Positions 1-6,777 of a DNA stretch of 42,126 nucleotides are shown piece by piece. Made by a program: the position numbers and the translations under genes. Location of the stretch: positions 1 to 42,126 of the IMG/VR virus record IMGVR_UViG_3300008108_003243; one strand, written 5' to 3'. This DNA comes from a virus. The notes under the pieces were generated by a model. That model did no database searches, was not told where the DNA came from, and saw nothing but the letters and a program-made list of their open reading frames with translations. Every line of letters starts with the position of its first letter. The first letter of the stretch is position 1.

Positions 1-1234
1 TCTTACCACCAAATCTAGTTTCAAGTTTGAGTCCTGCTTCACCGACGTGAGATGTTTGATTAAATTCCTCAACAGTTCTGGCAGACTGAATGGAACCAGT
101 TTCGGTATAAGCGTTTCTCTTGTTGTTCCACACAGTATAACCAACGAATGGTTTAATTGCCTTATGAAGGTGCCAATATAAACGATTGGATACCCACCAC
201 TCAGAACCAGTGGTTGCTCCTTCATTATTGAAGACGCCCTCTACGGTTCTATTGTAAGTATACTTACTATCTGCGATTGCTGCATTCGTATTTAAAGTAA
301 ATGTATTGCCGTGGAACGTGTTGAAGATTCCATGAACATTTTTGTTCTGATGTGTCCTTGAATCAACACCATTAAGGTTTATGTTGACTCTATTATACTG
401 GTAACCAACGGTCCAACCTTTTGTTAAATCAAACTCAAAACCACCGCCAAAGATTTTAGAATCCGCAGTGTATCCATCAGCATTATAGGACTGAACGAAT
501 CTATTGTTCTCAAATACTCTTAATCTCTGTTTGGTTTGTGATGGTTCATGATTGAGAAGTCCGTTAATACTATCATTAATATTATCAAGAACTTCTAGTT
601 GATCTACACGACCAGAAAGTGAATCATAAGTGTGAGAAATGGTAACATCATTCCAGAGTTCATAAGTATCAACAGGTGTTCCATTGGTTACAGTTTCATT
701 TCCAGAAGCATCAGTTGTTGTGGTAACTGGTGTTGTGGTAATGGTTCTGACCATTGGAGTTGTGGTGGTCTTTGTATGATGTCTTGCGATTCTCTGAACT
801 CCACTATTTTCAGAAGCGTCGTGTTCAGTTAAAGTTACATTTACAACTGGAAGAGTTGTGGACTGAACTGATGCCTGAGCAACTGATGGTCTTGTGATTG
901 CAATAGAATCAAGTGCAGTTGCGGTCACAACAGAAGTTGGAGAACCATTTGCAGAAGAATAAGTTACAACTGGTGTTCCGTTTGTTGTTGTTGAAGTTCC
1001 GTCAGAATAGGTGGTTGTTGTAACTGGGGTTGTTGTGGTGGTTGTAGTATCAACTGGTGTTGTTGTAACTACGGTATCCGTATAAGTTCTAACTCTTGGA
1101 TTCCCGTCAGCATCAGTATCAGTTTCAGTTCTAGTTACATAAGTTGTCGCAGAAGTTGATGATGAAGAAACTGATGTTGTAACTGAATTTGTGGTTGAAG
1201 TTCCTGTGACTGTTGGTGTGGAAGGAGTTGTAGA
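1..1234 (-). CDS. C-terminal part of large exported beta-barrel-like protein (partial, runs off left edge, frame-shifted)
   Basis: The minus-strand frame ending in codon 4..2 has no stop over about 1.2 kb and continues past the left edge. It lacks its own start and reads as the continuation of the signal-peptide protein that starts at 2127, one frame away. First comes a Ser/Thr-rich stalk with two copies of a roughly 28-residue unit (TTTPVTTTT...NGTPVxTY). Next is a short helical stretch (GRVDQLEVLDNINDS). Then comes a segment alternating aromatic and polar residues (FGGGFEFDLTKGW, WWVSNRLYWHLHKA), as expected of outer-membrane barrel strands. The layout resembles an autotransporter: signal peptide, passenger, barrel. 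The barrel assignment is inferred from composition. The frame change maps to the 4-base A run at 1234-1237. Confidence 0.6.
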
Positions 1235-2127
1235 AAAGATGATGGAGTTGCACCACCTGCACCTGCTGCGACTGCACCAGAAGCAGCGGCATAAGAAGAT
1301 GGACCAAAGATATAAGCATACTGAATATTAATGATGTCCCCAGTATTAATACCAGAGAACATAAATGCAATACCGATGGTGTAGTCCCCATCACCATCAT
1401 TAACTCCATTGTAATAATCAATAGGATCACTAGTCCATCCAGCACTGATACCAGTGTTGGAGTTTGTTGCAGCAGTGAATAAACCTAATGCGTATTTTGA
1501 TGCGAGTGCTTCTGAAAGAACTACGTTAGTTGCAGGAACTCCCCCAGCATATCCTCTAACGTTAAGTGTTGATGAACTATCTCCTGCTGCTGCTCTTGCA
1601 TCTGGGTCAGTAAAACGTCCAAAGTATAATGTTGGAACGTTCATCTTAAACTCTAAACGAGTATTGATATCAACGAACTGTTGGTTATCATTAAAGCGAT
1701 AGTCATGCTCAATATCAAACTCGGTAACTGAACCAGACCATACGGCACGGTTATCAAATGTTAAACCACGATATGAAACCCCAGAATAGTCTACAAGTGT
1801 TCCCGTGATTACATTAACACTTGCATAACTAGCATTGTTATTGCCATAGTTAAACAAGACTGTGGTTCCATCAGTGTCAATACCTTTTACAGTCCATCCC
1901 TCAAAGGGAGAACCAGGAGTGAGGTAATCGTATGATGGGTTAAATGTTGCGGTTCCTGTGGAGTCATAGAGGATACCAGGAGAAGTATTACCACCAGAAC
2001 CAACGGTTCCAGCGTCATTAACTCCAATCTTTACATAGTTTCCTTCCAGGACTAATGGTGCTGCGATTGCACTGCTACCCATTAACAAAGCAGACGCCGC
2101 AGCAAGCGCCTTTGAAGCGTAAGACAT
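1135..2127 (-). CDS. N-terminal part of exported beta-barrel-like protein, with signal peptide
   Basis: The ATG at 2127 follows a good ribosome binding site (AGAGGA, 5-base spacer). The N-terminus is a typical Sec signal peptide: MSYASK, hydrophobic ALAAASALLMGSSAIA, and probable cleavage after AIAA. The mature part is rich in Gly, Asn, Thr and Asp, with beta-like segments and no lysine-rich DNA-binding character. Real coding probably leaves this frame near 1237. The tail beyond SSFLQLL turns Gln/His/Leu-rich (QLLPHQQSQELQPQ), typical of out-of-frame reading, while another frame continues for 1.2 kb. A signal peptide on a myovirus protein is unusual. It may be placed in the host outer membrane or be a host-derived structural protein. 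The family is not recognised precisely. Confidence 0.6.
   Translation of the reverse strand: MSYASKALAAASALLMGSSAIAAPLVLEGNYVKIGVNDAGTVGSGGNTSPGILYDSTGTATFNPSYDYLTPGSPFEGWTVKGIDTDGTTVLFNYGNNNASYASVNVITGTLVDYSGVSYRGLTFDNRAVWSGSVTEFDIEHDYRFNDNQQFVDINTRLEFKMNVPTLYFGRFTDPDARAAAGDSSSTLNVRGYAGGVPATNVVLSEALASKYALGLFTAATNSNTGISAGWTSDPIDYYNGVNDGDGDYTIGIAFMFSGINTGDIINIQYAYIFGPSSYAAASGAVAAGAGGATPSSFLQLLPHQQSQELQPQIQLQHQFLHHQLLRQLM
1234..1237 (-). other. Apparent one-base frameshift point in exported protein gene
   Basis: On the minus strand the run reads TCA TCT TTT CTA. One extra T would join the upstream signal-peptide frame to the downstream 1.2-kb open frame as TCT TTT TCT ACA ACT CCT. No canonical X XXY YYZ slippery heptamer is seen in the zero frame. 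A homopolymer sequencing error or a true mutation is therefore more likely than programmed frameshifting. Confidence 0.6.
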
Positions 2128-2264
2128 AAAAATCCTCTGTGACTCAGTGTGTACTAAACGAAACAAACCGAAGTTTTGTTTAAAAGTAAAGTATTCACCA
2201 AGTCCAGAGGACTCGGGTATGTAGATTCAGACCAGTTAAGATCAAGAATCAGTTATGATTGTAA

Positions 2265-2273
2265 CTATTTATC
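2265..2273 (-). promoter_or_regulatory. T4-type late promoter candidate
   Basis: The minus strand reads GATAAATAG and overlaps the lysozyme stop codon. It lies about 138 bases upstream of the exported-protein start at 2127. Nothing else gene-like lies in the gap 2128-2268. Confidence 0.45.
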
Positions 2274-2937
2274 CTTTTTTCCACGCTTCGCCTTCTGCCT
2301 TACGGCGGCGAGCAAGACCTGCTTCTACATTGGAACCAGGATTTCTGTAGAGATAAAGAGCATCGGGTACTTGGTCCCACTCCTTATTCTTCAGGCGTTT
2401 AGTAATAGTATTAAAGTTATCGCCACCGTAGAAACCAGCACCGAGATTATAAGCAAAGCTGAGCAGAGCGCCTCTTTTTCCATCTGACATTTCATTCCAA
2501 TGTGGGATTTTGCGTAATGCTGGAAGAAACTCCTTCTTGCATTGTTCAATGAGAAGAGAATCTGCTTCTGCCTGTGTGAGTGTGTCACCAAGTTTGAATG
2601 CTGAACCATCCTTCTTACGAGTGGAACCCCAACCGATTGTGATTGGAAGTCCACCAGTTAGGGGATCAGGATATGCCTTGAGATGACATCCTTCAAACTC
2701 CTTTATTAATTTGATGCCCATTTGTGGGACATCATCACCACCAGTCACAGGAGCTGCAGCAGCGGCAGGAGCTGGTGCAGCACTAGTCTTTTTTCCGCGA
2801 TAAATCTCTGCCCAATCTACATTGTCCTCAAGGAACTTAACTGGGAGATTATCTTCTAACCATTGAACTGCTTTGACGTGATTAGGATTCTTCTCGTCAT
2901 AAAACTTGAAGAAGTTGTGTAAATCGATTCTTGCCAT
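2269..2937 (-). CDS. Phage lysozyme (GH24) with N-terminal shared module
   Basis: Residues 1-47 form a module (DLHNFFKFYD...HVxAVQWLEDNLP) almost identical to the start of the peptidase gene just upstream. An Ala/Pro-rich linker (about 51-65) follows. From residue 73 there is a T4-lysozyme-like GH24 domain with catalytic residues in order: E82 (KEFEG), D91 (AYPD) and T100 (PITIGWG). The late helices include LLSFAYNLGAG. This is an N-acetylmuramidase that cuts the host peptidoglycan glycan backbone. No signal peptide is seen, so it would need a holin or act from the virion. It sits 19 bases after the peptidase gene, probably in one late transcript. Confidence 0.9.
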   Translation of the reverse strand: MARIDLHNFFKFYDEKNPNHVKAVQWLEDNLPVKFLEDNVDWAEIYRGKKTSAAPAPAAAAAPVTGGDDVPQMGIKLIKEFEGCHLKAYPDPLTGGLPITIGWGSTRKKDGSAFKLGDTLTQAEADSLLIEQCKKEFLPALRKIPHWNEMSDGKRGALLSFAYNLGAGFYGGDNFNTITKRLKNKEWDQVPDALYLYRNPGSNVEAGLARRRKAEGEAWKKG

Positions 2938-2956
2938 TGTTTTTCTCCTTTAGTAA

Positions 2957-3628
2957 TCAGTCAAAAATACGACCCCAACCATCGTTGCCACCTGGGCACC
3001 AGCGATGCTTGAGAACTGCTTTGGTGTAAATGGTCTTCTTGCCATTTGTCACTGGACCAGTATAGTTATCGTTGAGTGAACCATATGGATCATTGACATA
3101 ATATCCCTTGCCATCTGGAGTCTTGCCAATCACAACACACATGTGCCCACCAGTAGGTGCAGATAAAGAACCCCTGTGAAGGATACCAATAACGACAGGC
3201 TTCCCAGCATCGAGACTTTTATCAATATCAGCGAAAGAAAGATTGTAACTAAAGTGTGACTTAACTCCATAACCTGCCAGAACCTTCGTCTGTACCGCAT
3301 GGTCAGTAGTGTCACCAATCGCAAATACTTTCTTAACGTACTCATCGTCGCCTTTGATGCTTCCTGGCTTGAGGAACGCAAGACACATAGCGCACGATGA
3401 ACTATTGCAAGTTCTATGTGCATCTCTGTAATTGTCTACTTGATTGAAGTATGGAACTGCGAGAACTTCTGGAGTTGGAGGTTTTGTTCTGAACATTCCA
3501 ATCCAGTCAGTCTCTGAGTCATCCATAAACTCAGCAGGAAGGTTATCCTCTAACCACTGTACTGCTGCTACATGATTCGCATTACTATCATCATAAAATT
3601 TAAAAAAGTTATGAAGATCTAGGGTCAT
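2957..3628 (-). CDS. C39-like papain-fold peptidase with N-terminal shared module
   Basis: Residues 1-46 repeat the DLHNFFKFYD...AVQWLEDNLP module of the neighbouring lysozyme. The rest matches the peptidase C39-like fold: VPYFNQVDN, the likely nucleophile C74 in TCNSSS, the His H162 in GGHMCVVIG, and the Asp/Asn pair ND179-180 in YVNDPYGS. In phages this fold is usually a peptide-bond hydrolase or amidase acting on cell-wall cross-links. With a muramidase next door carrying the same N-terminus, a lytic or virion-associated wall role is the simplest reading. An exact T4 late promoter (TATAAATA) lies 26 bases upstream. Confidence 0.75.
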   Translation of the reverse strand: MTLDLHNFFKFYDDSNANHVAAVQWLEDNLPAEFMDDSETDWIGMFRTKPPTPEVLAVPYFNQVDNYRDAHRTCNSSSCAMCLAFLKPGSIKGDDEYVKKVFAIGDTTDHAVQTKVLAGYGVKSHFSYNLSFADIDKSLDAGKPVVIGILHRGSLSAPTGGHMCVVIGKTPDGKGYYVNDPYGSLNDNYTGPVTNGKKTIYTKAVLKHRWCPGGNDGWGRIFD

Positions 3629-3653
3629 TGGATATTTCTCAAAAACACTAAGA

Positions 3654-3661
3654 TATTTATA
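3654..3661 (-). promoter_or_regulatory. T4-type late promoter (TATAAATA)
   Basis: An exact TATAAATA on the minus strand ends 26 bases upstream of the peptidase start at 3628. The peptidase and lysozyme genes probably share this late transcript. Confidence 0.75.
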
Positions 3662-3679
3662 TTTTAGTGTTTGTAAAGA

Positions 3680-3880
3680 TCAATACCTTTCAATAGACAT
3701 AATCTCAATGTCCTCAATACCTAACGATTCGGCATCAATCCATTCTTCAAATTCATTTGCAATTGCCATGGCATTTTTAAATTCTTCACTATCACCACTT
3801 TTAGTTAGTGCTGGTTGAATTTTACTCATTGCCCAATCGTAAACATGAGATACAATTTGTTCAGTCGTCGCCTCTGCCAT
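3680..3880 (-). CDS. Small acidic hypothetical protein (66 aa)
   Basis: The chosen start (MAEATTEQIVSHVYDW) overlaps the 3' end of the GIY-YIG-like gene by 20 bases, as is common in this genome. The longer reading from 4057 runs out of frame through the upstream gene and is discarded. The protein is acidic with amphipathic helices and ends in a Glu/Ile/Asp-rich tail. I recognise no domain. It is probably co-transcribed with the gene upstream. Confidence 0.6.
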   Translation of the reverse strand: MAEATTEQIVSHVYDWAMSKIQPALTKSGDSEEFKNAMAIANEFEEWIDAESLGIEDIEIMSIERY

Positions 3881-4298
3881 AATAATCTTTTCGGTAGTAC
3901 CTACTGAGGATGTTGCTATTGTAGTGGGCGGGGGTTCCATCGTCAAGTCCTTCTGTAAGGACATTGTGGAAGAAGAGTTGTCGCGTCTCTTCAAAGTTTG
4001 TTTTGCCTTTTGTTTTATGTAAAGATAAAATAGTGCGCGTAAAATTCTCTCTACCATACTTTATTACATCCTCCTTGAGTTCTGGACATGATCCATAGTA
4101 TTTTTTCCAGTCAGACTCCATCTTAGTTCGTCTACTACTTGCTCCTTTCTTGCGGAAACTCCAGAAATATTTTCTACCAATATAACTGCGACCAGTTTTG
4201 TGGCAATGAATATGATATACAAAACCAAAATAATCCTGAATATCACTTGAACCAAATACTTTCCCATTATAGGTCCAAGGGTTTTCATAATCAACCAT
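3861..4298 (-). CDS. GIY-YIG-like putative endonuclease
   Basis: The N-terminal half carries a GIY-YIG-type core: FGFVYHI (about residues 25-31) followed by RSYIGRKYFWSFRKK (about 37-51). A conserved stretch SDWKKYYGS (about 63-71) follows, with KYGRENFTR and ETRQLF (E105 is a plausible metal-binding Glu). The 145-aa length fits small single-domain phage members. No separate DNA-binding repeats are seen, unlike the larger GIY-YIG gene at 40387-41067. A late-like CTAAATA lies about 22 bases upstream. It may be a homing-type nicking enzyme or a packaging/repair nuclease. Confidence 0.65.
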   Translation of the reverse strand: MVDYENPWTYNGKVFGSSDIQDYFGFVYHIHCHKTGRSYIGRKYFWSFRKKGASSRRTKMESDWKKYYGSCPELKEDVIKYGRENFTRTILSLHKTKGKTNFEETRQLFFHNVLTEGLDDGTPAHYNSNILSRYYRKDYYGRGDD

Positions 4299-4319
4299 CT
4301 AGATATAACCACTTTAAGA

Positions 4320-4326
4320 TATTTAG
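4320..4326 (-). promoter_or_regulatory. Late promoter candidate (CTAAATA)
   Basis: CTAAATA on the minus strand lies 22 bases upstream of the start at 4298 and just after the terminator of the preceding gene. Confidence 0.5.
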
Positions 4327-4327
4327 A

Positions 4328-4356
4328 TAAAAAAAGACCCCCTTGGGAGGGGGGGT
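4328..4356 (-). terminator. Rho-independent terminator
   Basis: On the minus strand a C5/G5 stem with a TCCCAA loop is followed by TCTTTTTTT. It lies directly after the stop of the 375-aa gene and runs into the late promoter of the next gene. Confidence 0.8.
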
Positions 4357-4362
4357 AATAAA

Positions 4363-5490
4363 TCAACCTTTATATTTTGATTTTGCTTTTGCTTTTGCTG
4401 CTTCACCTTCTGGATCTTTTTTATGTGCATCCAATACACTTCTGATTTTTTCATTACGGGAACTACCAGCAGCTTCACCAGTCTTATGATAAACATAATA
4501 TCTTCTATTCTGCATTTTTTGAGTTGGAAGATCTTTATGTGCTTCAAGAATTTCTTCAATATCTTCAGATGTTAATTCATTTACCATGATCCATTCTGCA
4601 TCTTCTAGAGTCTCTGCGTATCCTTCTACACAAAGATACTCAAGAACGATATCATAAGTATCCATCTCTTCACCAAGCTTTGAAGCAACTTTACCAGCAC
4701 CAGTGGCGACCTTACGTGCTGCTTTACCAACAGCACTCTTAGCACCTGCTTTTGCTGCACTTGCTGCACCACTTACCGCTCTACCAGTTCTTGCTGCAAG
4801 ATTCTTAGCACTTTGCTTTGCTCTTCCTGCAGCATCTCCTGCTGCCTGCTTAGCGGCACGACCTGCTGCATATCCAGATACTGCTGCAGATGCTGCTTTT
4901 TGCTTAACCTTACCAACTGCGGATTTAATCTTATCCTTAACTCTAGAAGCAACATGCTTCGCAACAGCAGAACGAAGTTCTCCTCTACCTTTGCTTGATT
5001 GGGTCTTAAGTCCAGCACCCTTTACAAGGTTATGCTTATTTGCATACTTGGCAACACCAACGTGTGATTGTTGCTTGAGTCCTTTTGCTGTTTTTTGGGC
5101 AGATCCTTTAGCAGCAAGAGCTTTTGATTTAACACTCTTAACTGTGCTTTTAATTGCGCCTTTAACTTTTTCTTTTGCTGCAGAAACTGCTGCTGCTCTT
5201 TCAGCGCCACGCTTAGATGCTGAAGTTGACTTTTGATATGATCTAGCATCTTTTGATCCAGCAGGAGCATATGGGTTCAACTCCATAATCACTGCCTCAA
5301 ATACATCATCAAGTTCTTCAACTTCAATGCCTTCATCTAGGACTTCATAGATAGTCTCTTCGGCAATATAACTAAAGTCATCTTCAGTTAATTCCTCAAT
5401 ACCATCATATTCCTCCGAAAGGAATTCTTCAACCAACTCGACTGGTTCGTAAATTGCTTGGTATGCTTCATTAATACTAGTAAAGTTCAT
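4363..5490 (-). CDS. Late Ala/Lys-rich basic protein, candidate internal head or DNA-binding protein (375 aa)
   Basis: There are three zones. Residues 1-70 are strongly acidic (VELVEEFLSEEYDG, EEIVEEL-like). Residues of about 75-260 are a long low-complexity, histone-H1-like stretch of Ala/Lys/Ser/Gly (AAKEKVKGAIKSTVKSVKSK). The last 110 residues mix an acidic helix (YDIVLEYLCVEGYAETLEDA) with a basic tail. The YDIVLEYL/VAEGYA theme recurs in the late protein at 41159-41665 (FDYLLEYLVAEGYANT). The composition suggests a DNA-condensing virion protein. The gene has an exact late promoter upstream and a terminator after it. The function is inferred from composition and promoter class. Confidence 0.65.
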   Translation of the reverse strand: MNFTSINEAYQAIYEPVELVEEFLSEEYDGIEELTEDDFSYIAEETIYEVLDEGIEVEELDDVFEAVIMELNPYAPAGSKDARSYQKSTSASKRGAERAAAVSAAKEKVKGAIKSTVKSVKSKALAAKGSAQKTAKGLKQQSHVGVAKYANKHNLVKGAGLKTQSSKGRGELRSAVAKHVASRVKDKIKSAVGKVKQKAASAAVSGYAAGRAAKQAAGDAAGRAKQSAKNLAARTGRAVSGAASAAKAGAKSAVGKAARKVATGAGKVASKLGEEMDTYDIVLEYLCVEGYAETLEDAEWIMVNELTSEDIEEILEAHKDLPTQKMQNRRYYVYHKTGEAAGSSRNEKIRSVLDAHKKDPEGEAAKAKAKSKYKG

Positions 5491-5515
5491 ATCCCTAGAA
5501 TTAGACGTTTATTTG

Positions 5516-5523
5516 TATTTATA
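5516..5523 (-). promoter_or_regulatory. T4-type late promoter (TATAAATA)
   Basis: An exact TATAAATA ends 26 bases upstream of the start at 5490. It begins within the T tract of the nrdB terminator, so terminator and promoter form one compact unit. Confidence 0.75.
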
Positions 5524-5548
5524 AAAAATGGGAGGTTACCCTCCCATT
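5523..5548 (-). terminator. Rho-independent terminator after nrdB
   Basis: A perfect 9-bp stem (AATGGGAGG / CCTCCCATT) with a 4-base loop is followed by TTTT on the minus strand. It lies 3 bases beyond the nrdB stop. Confidence 0.85.
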
Positions 5549-5550
5549 AA

Positions 5551-6729
5551 TCAAAGTTTAAATCCACTGAATGTATCCTTTTTAACATCCTGTTTGATTC
5601 CACCAACAACATAAGATTCAACCTCAGTCTCTTGTGGTGCCACCTGCAATCCTTTAGAAGAGATCCAATGCTGAGTCCATGGCAGTGGATTATTATTTGC
5701 AGAGATATCGTATTTTGGTTTTAATCCAATTGACTTCATTCTGCGATTTGCAATCCATTCAACATATTGGCATAAAAGTTTATCATTCAATCCAATCATC
5801 GATCCATCTTTAAACAAATACTCTGCCCACTTCTTTTCTTCATTTACAGCACGATCAAACATACTATAAACCCATTCTTCCTCTTCAATTGCAATTTGCT
5901 TCATCTCTGGATCATCACCATCACGCCACTTATTCAAAATGTTTTGCGTGATTGCTAAGTGTTGATTTTCGTCTCTTGCAATAAGAGATATAATTTTAGC
6001 TGATCCTTCCATAAGCTTAAGCTCACCAAATGCGAAAGAACAAGCAAAGCTAACGTAGAACCTAATACCTTCAAGAATATTGACGTTGGCGACTGCTCTG
6101 TAAAGTTTTCGTTTGGCATCTTTAAGTGATTCCTTTGCGGAGTGTACACCCTCTAAACGATGTATCCACGCATTAGACGAACCATATTCTTGTGCTGACT
6201 GAATAAAGTCATCATAGGACTCTGTAACGCTCTTGGCACGTTCTAGAATACGTTCGTCAGTAATGATGGCATCAAAAACTTCACTAGGGTCTGAATATAC
6301 GTTTTTGATGATGTAAGTATAAGAACGACTATGAATCATTTCCATGAATCCCCACACTTCCATACACGCTTCCAGTTCAGGAAGAGAGCAATAAGGAATG
6401 AATGCCATACCAGGACCACGACCCTGAACAGAGTCAAGCATGATCTGATACTTTAAATTGGAGGTGTAGATATGCTTCTGTTCAGGACGAAGTGTTTGAT
6501 AGTCGCCACGATCTTTTTGAAGAGAGACTTCTTCTGGTCTCCAGAAGTATCCAAGTTGCTGAGTTGTCAGTTTATCAAAAACTGGATATTTGTATGAATC
6601 ATATCTCTGGATTCCTAGCGGTTTACCAAAAAACATTGGTTGCTTTTTTAATTCTACTTGATCGGTATTAAAAACCGTCATTCCTCTTACTCTTAAATTT
6701 TTTTCAGATTCCAGAAAATTGAATTGCAT
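5551..6729 (-). CDS. nrdB: Ribonucleotide reductase class Ia small subunit (NrdB)
   Basis: This is the R2 subunit, which makes the tyrosyl radical for dNTP synthesis. Visible class Ia motifs are the metal ligand Asp in LKYQIMLDSVQGR (D99), E130xxH133 followed by SRSY with the radical tyrosine Y137, and the later ARDENQHL ligand pair. The 392-aa length fits. The start at 6729 has AGGAG 11 bases upstream. A second ATG at 6681 (MTVFNTDQV) resembles the usual T4-type start and cannot be excluded. It follows nrdA by 48 bases, forming gp61-nrdA-nrdB. Confidence 0.95.
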   Translation of the reverse strand: MQFNFLESEKNLRVRGMTVFNTDQVELKKQPMFFGKPLGIQRYDSYKYPVFDKLTTQQLGYFWRPEEVSLQKDRGDYQTLRPEQKHIYTSNLKYQIMLDSVQGRGPGMAFIPYCSLPELEACMEVWGFMEMIHSRSYTYIIKNVYSDPSEVFDAIITDERILERAKSVTESYDDFIQSAQEYGSSNAWIHRLEGVHSAKESLKDAKRKLYRAVANVNILEGIRFYVSFACSFAFGELKLMEGSAKIISLIARDENQHLAITQNILNKWRDGDDPEMKQIAIEEEEWVYSMFDRAVNEEKKWAEYLFKDGSMIGLNDKLLCQYVEWIANRRMKSIGLKPKYDISANNNPLPWTQHWISSKGLQVAPQETEVESYVVGGIKQDVKKDTFSGFKL

Positions 6730-6777
6730 ACTCTTTACGTCTCCTAAAATATTTAAACTTAAAAATTGTCACCAAAC

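Noticed and set aside
1234-1245. Programmed -1 frameshift site
   Set aside because: No X XXY YYZ heptamer in the zero frame and no clear downstream structure. A miscall or mutation in the T run is simpler.
1131-1445. Third minus-strand frame (104 codons) in the exported-protein gene
   Set aside because: Its sequence is hydrophobic and then Gln/His/Asn-rich in an irregular way. The two other frames join into one sensible protein.
4759-4900. CRISPR-like or tandem DNA repeat
   Set aside because: Repeated GCTGC/GCAGC words here come from Ala-rich coding. No regular unit or spacer pattern exists here or elsewhere in the window.
4703-5236. Plus-strand Ala/Leu-rich ORF (177 codons)
   Set aside because: Antisense to the Ala/Lys-rich low-complexity region. 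The Leu/Ala/Phe-rich composition is what the complement of such a stretch gives.
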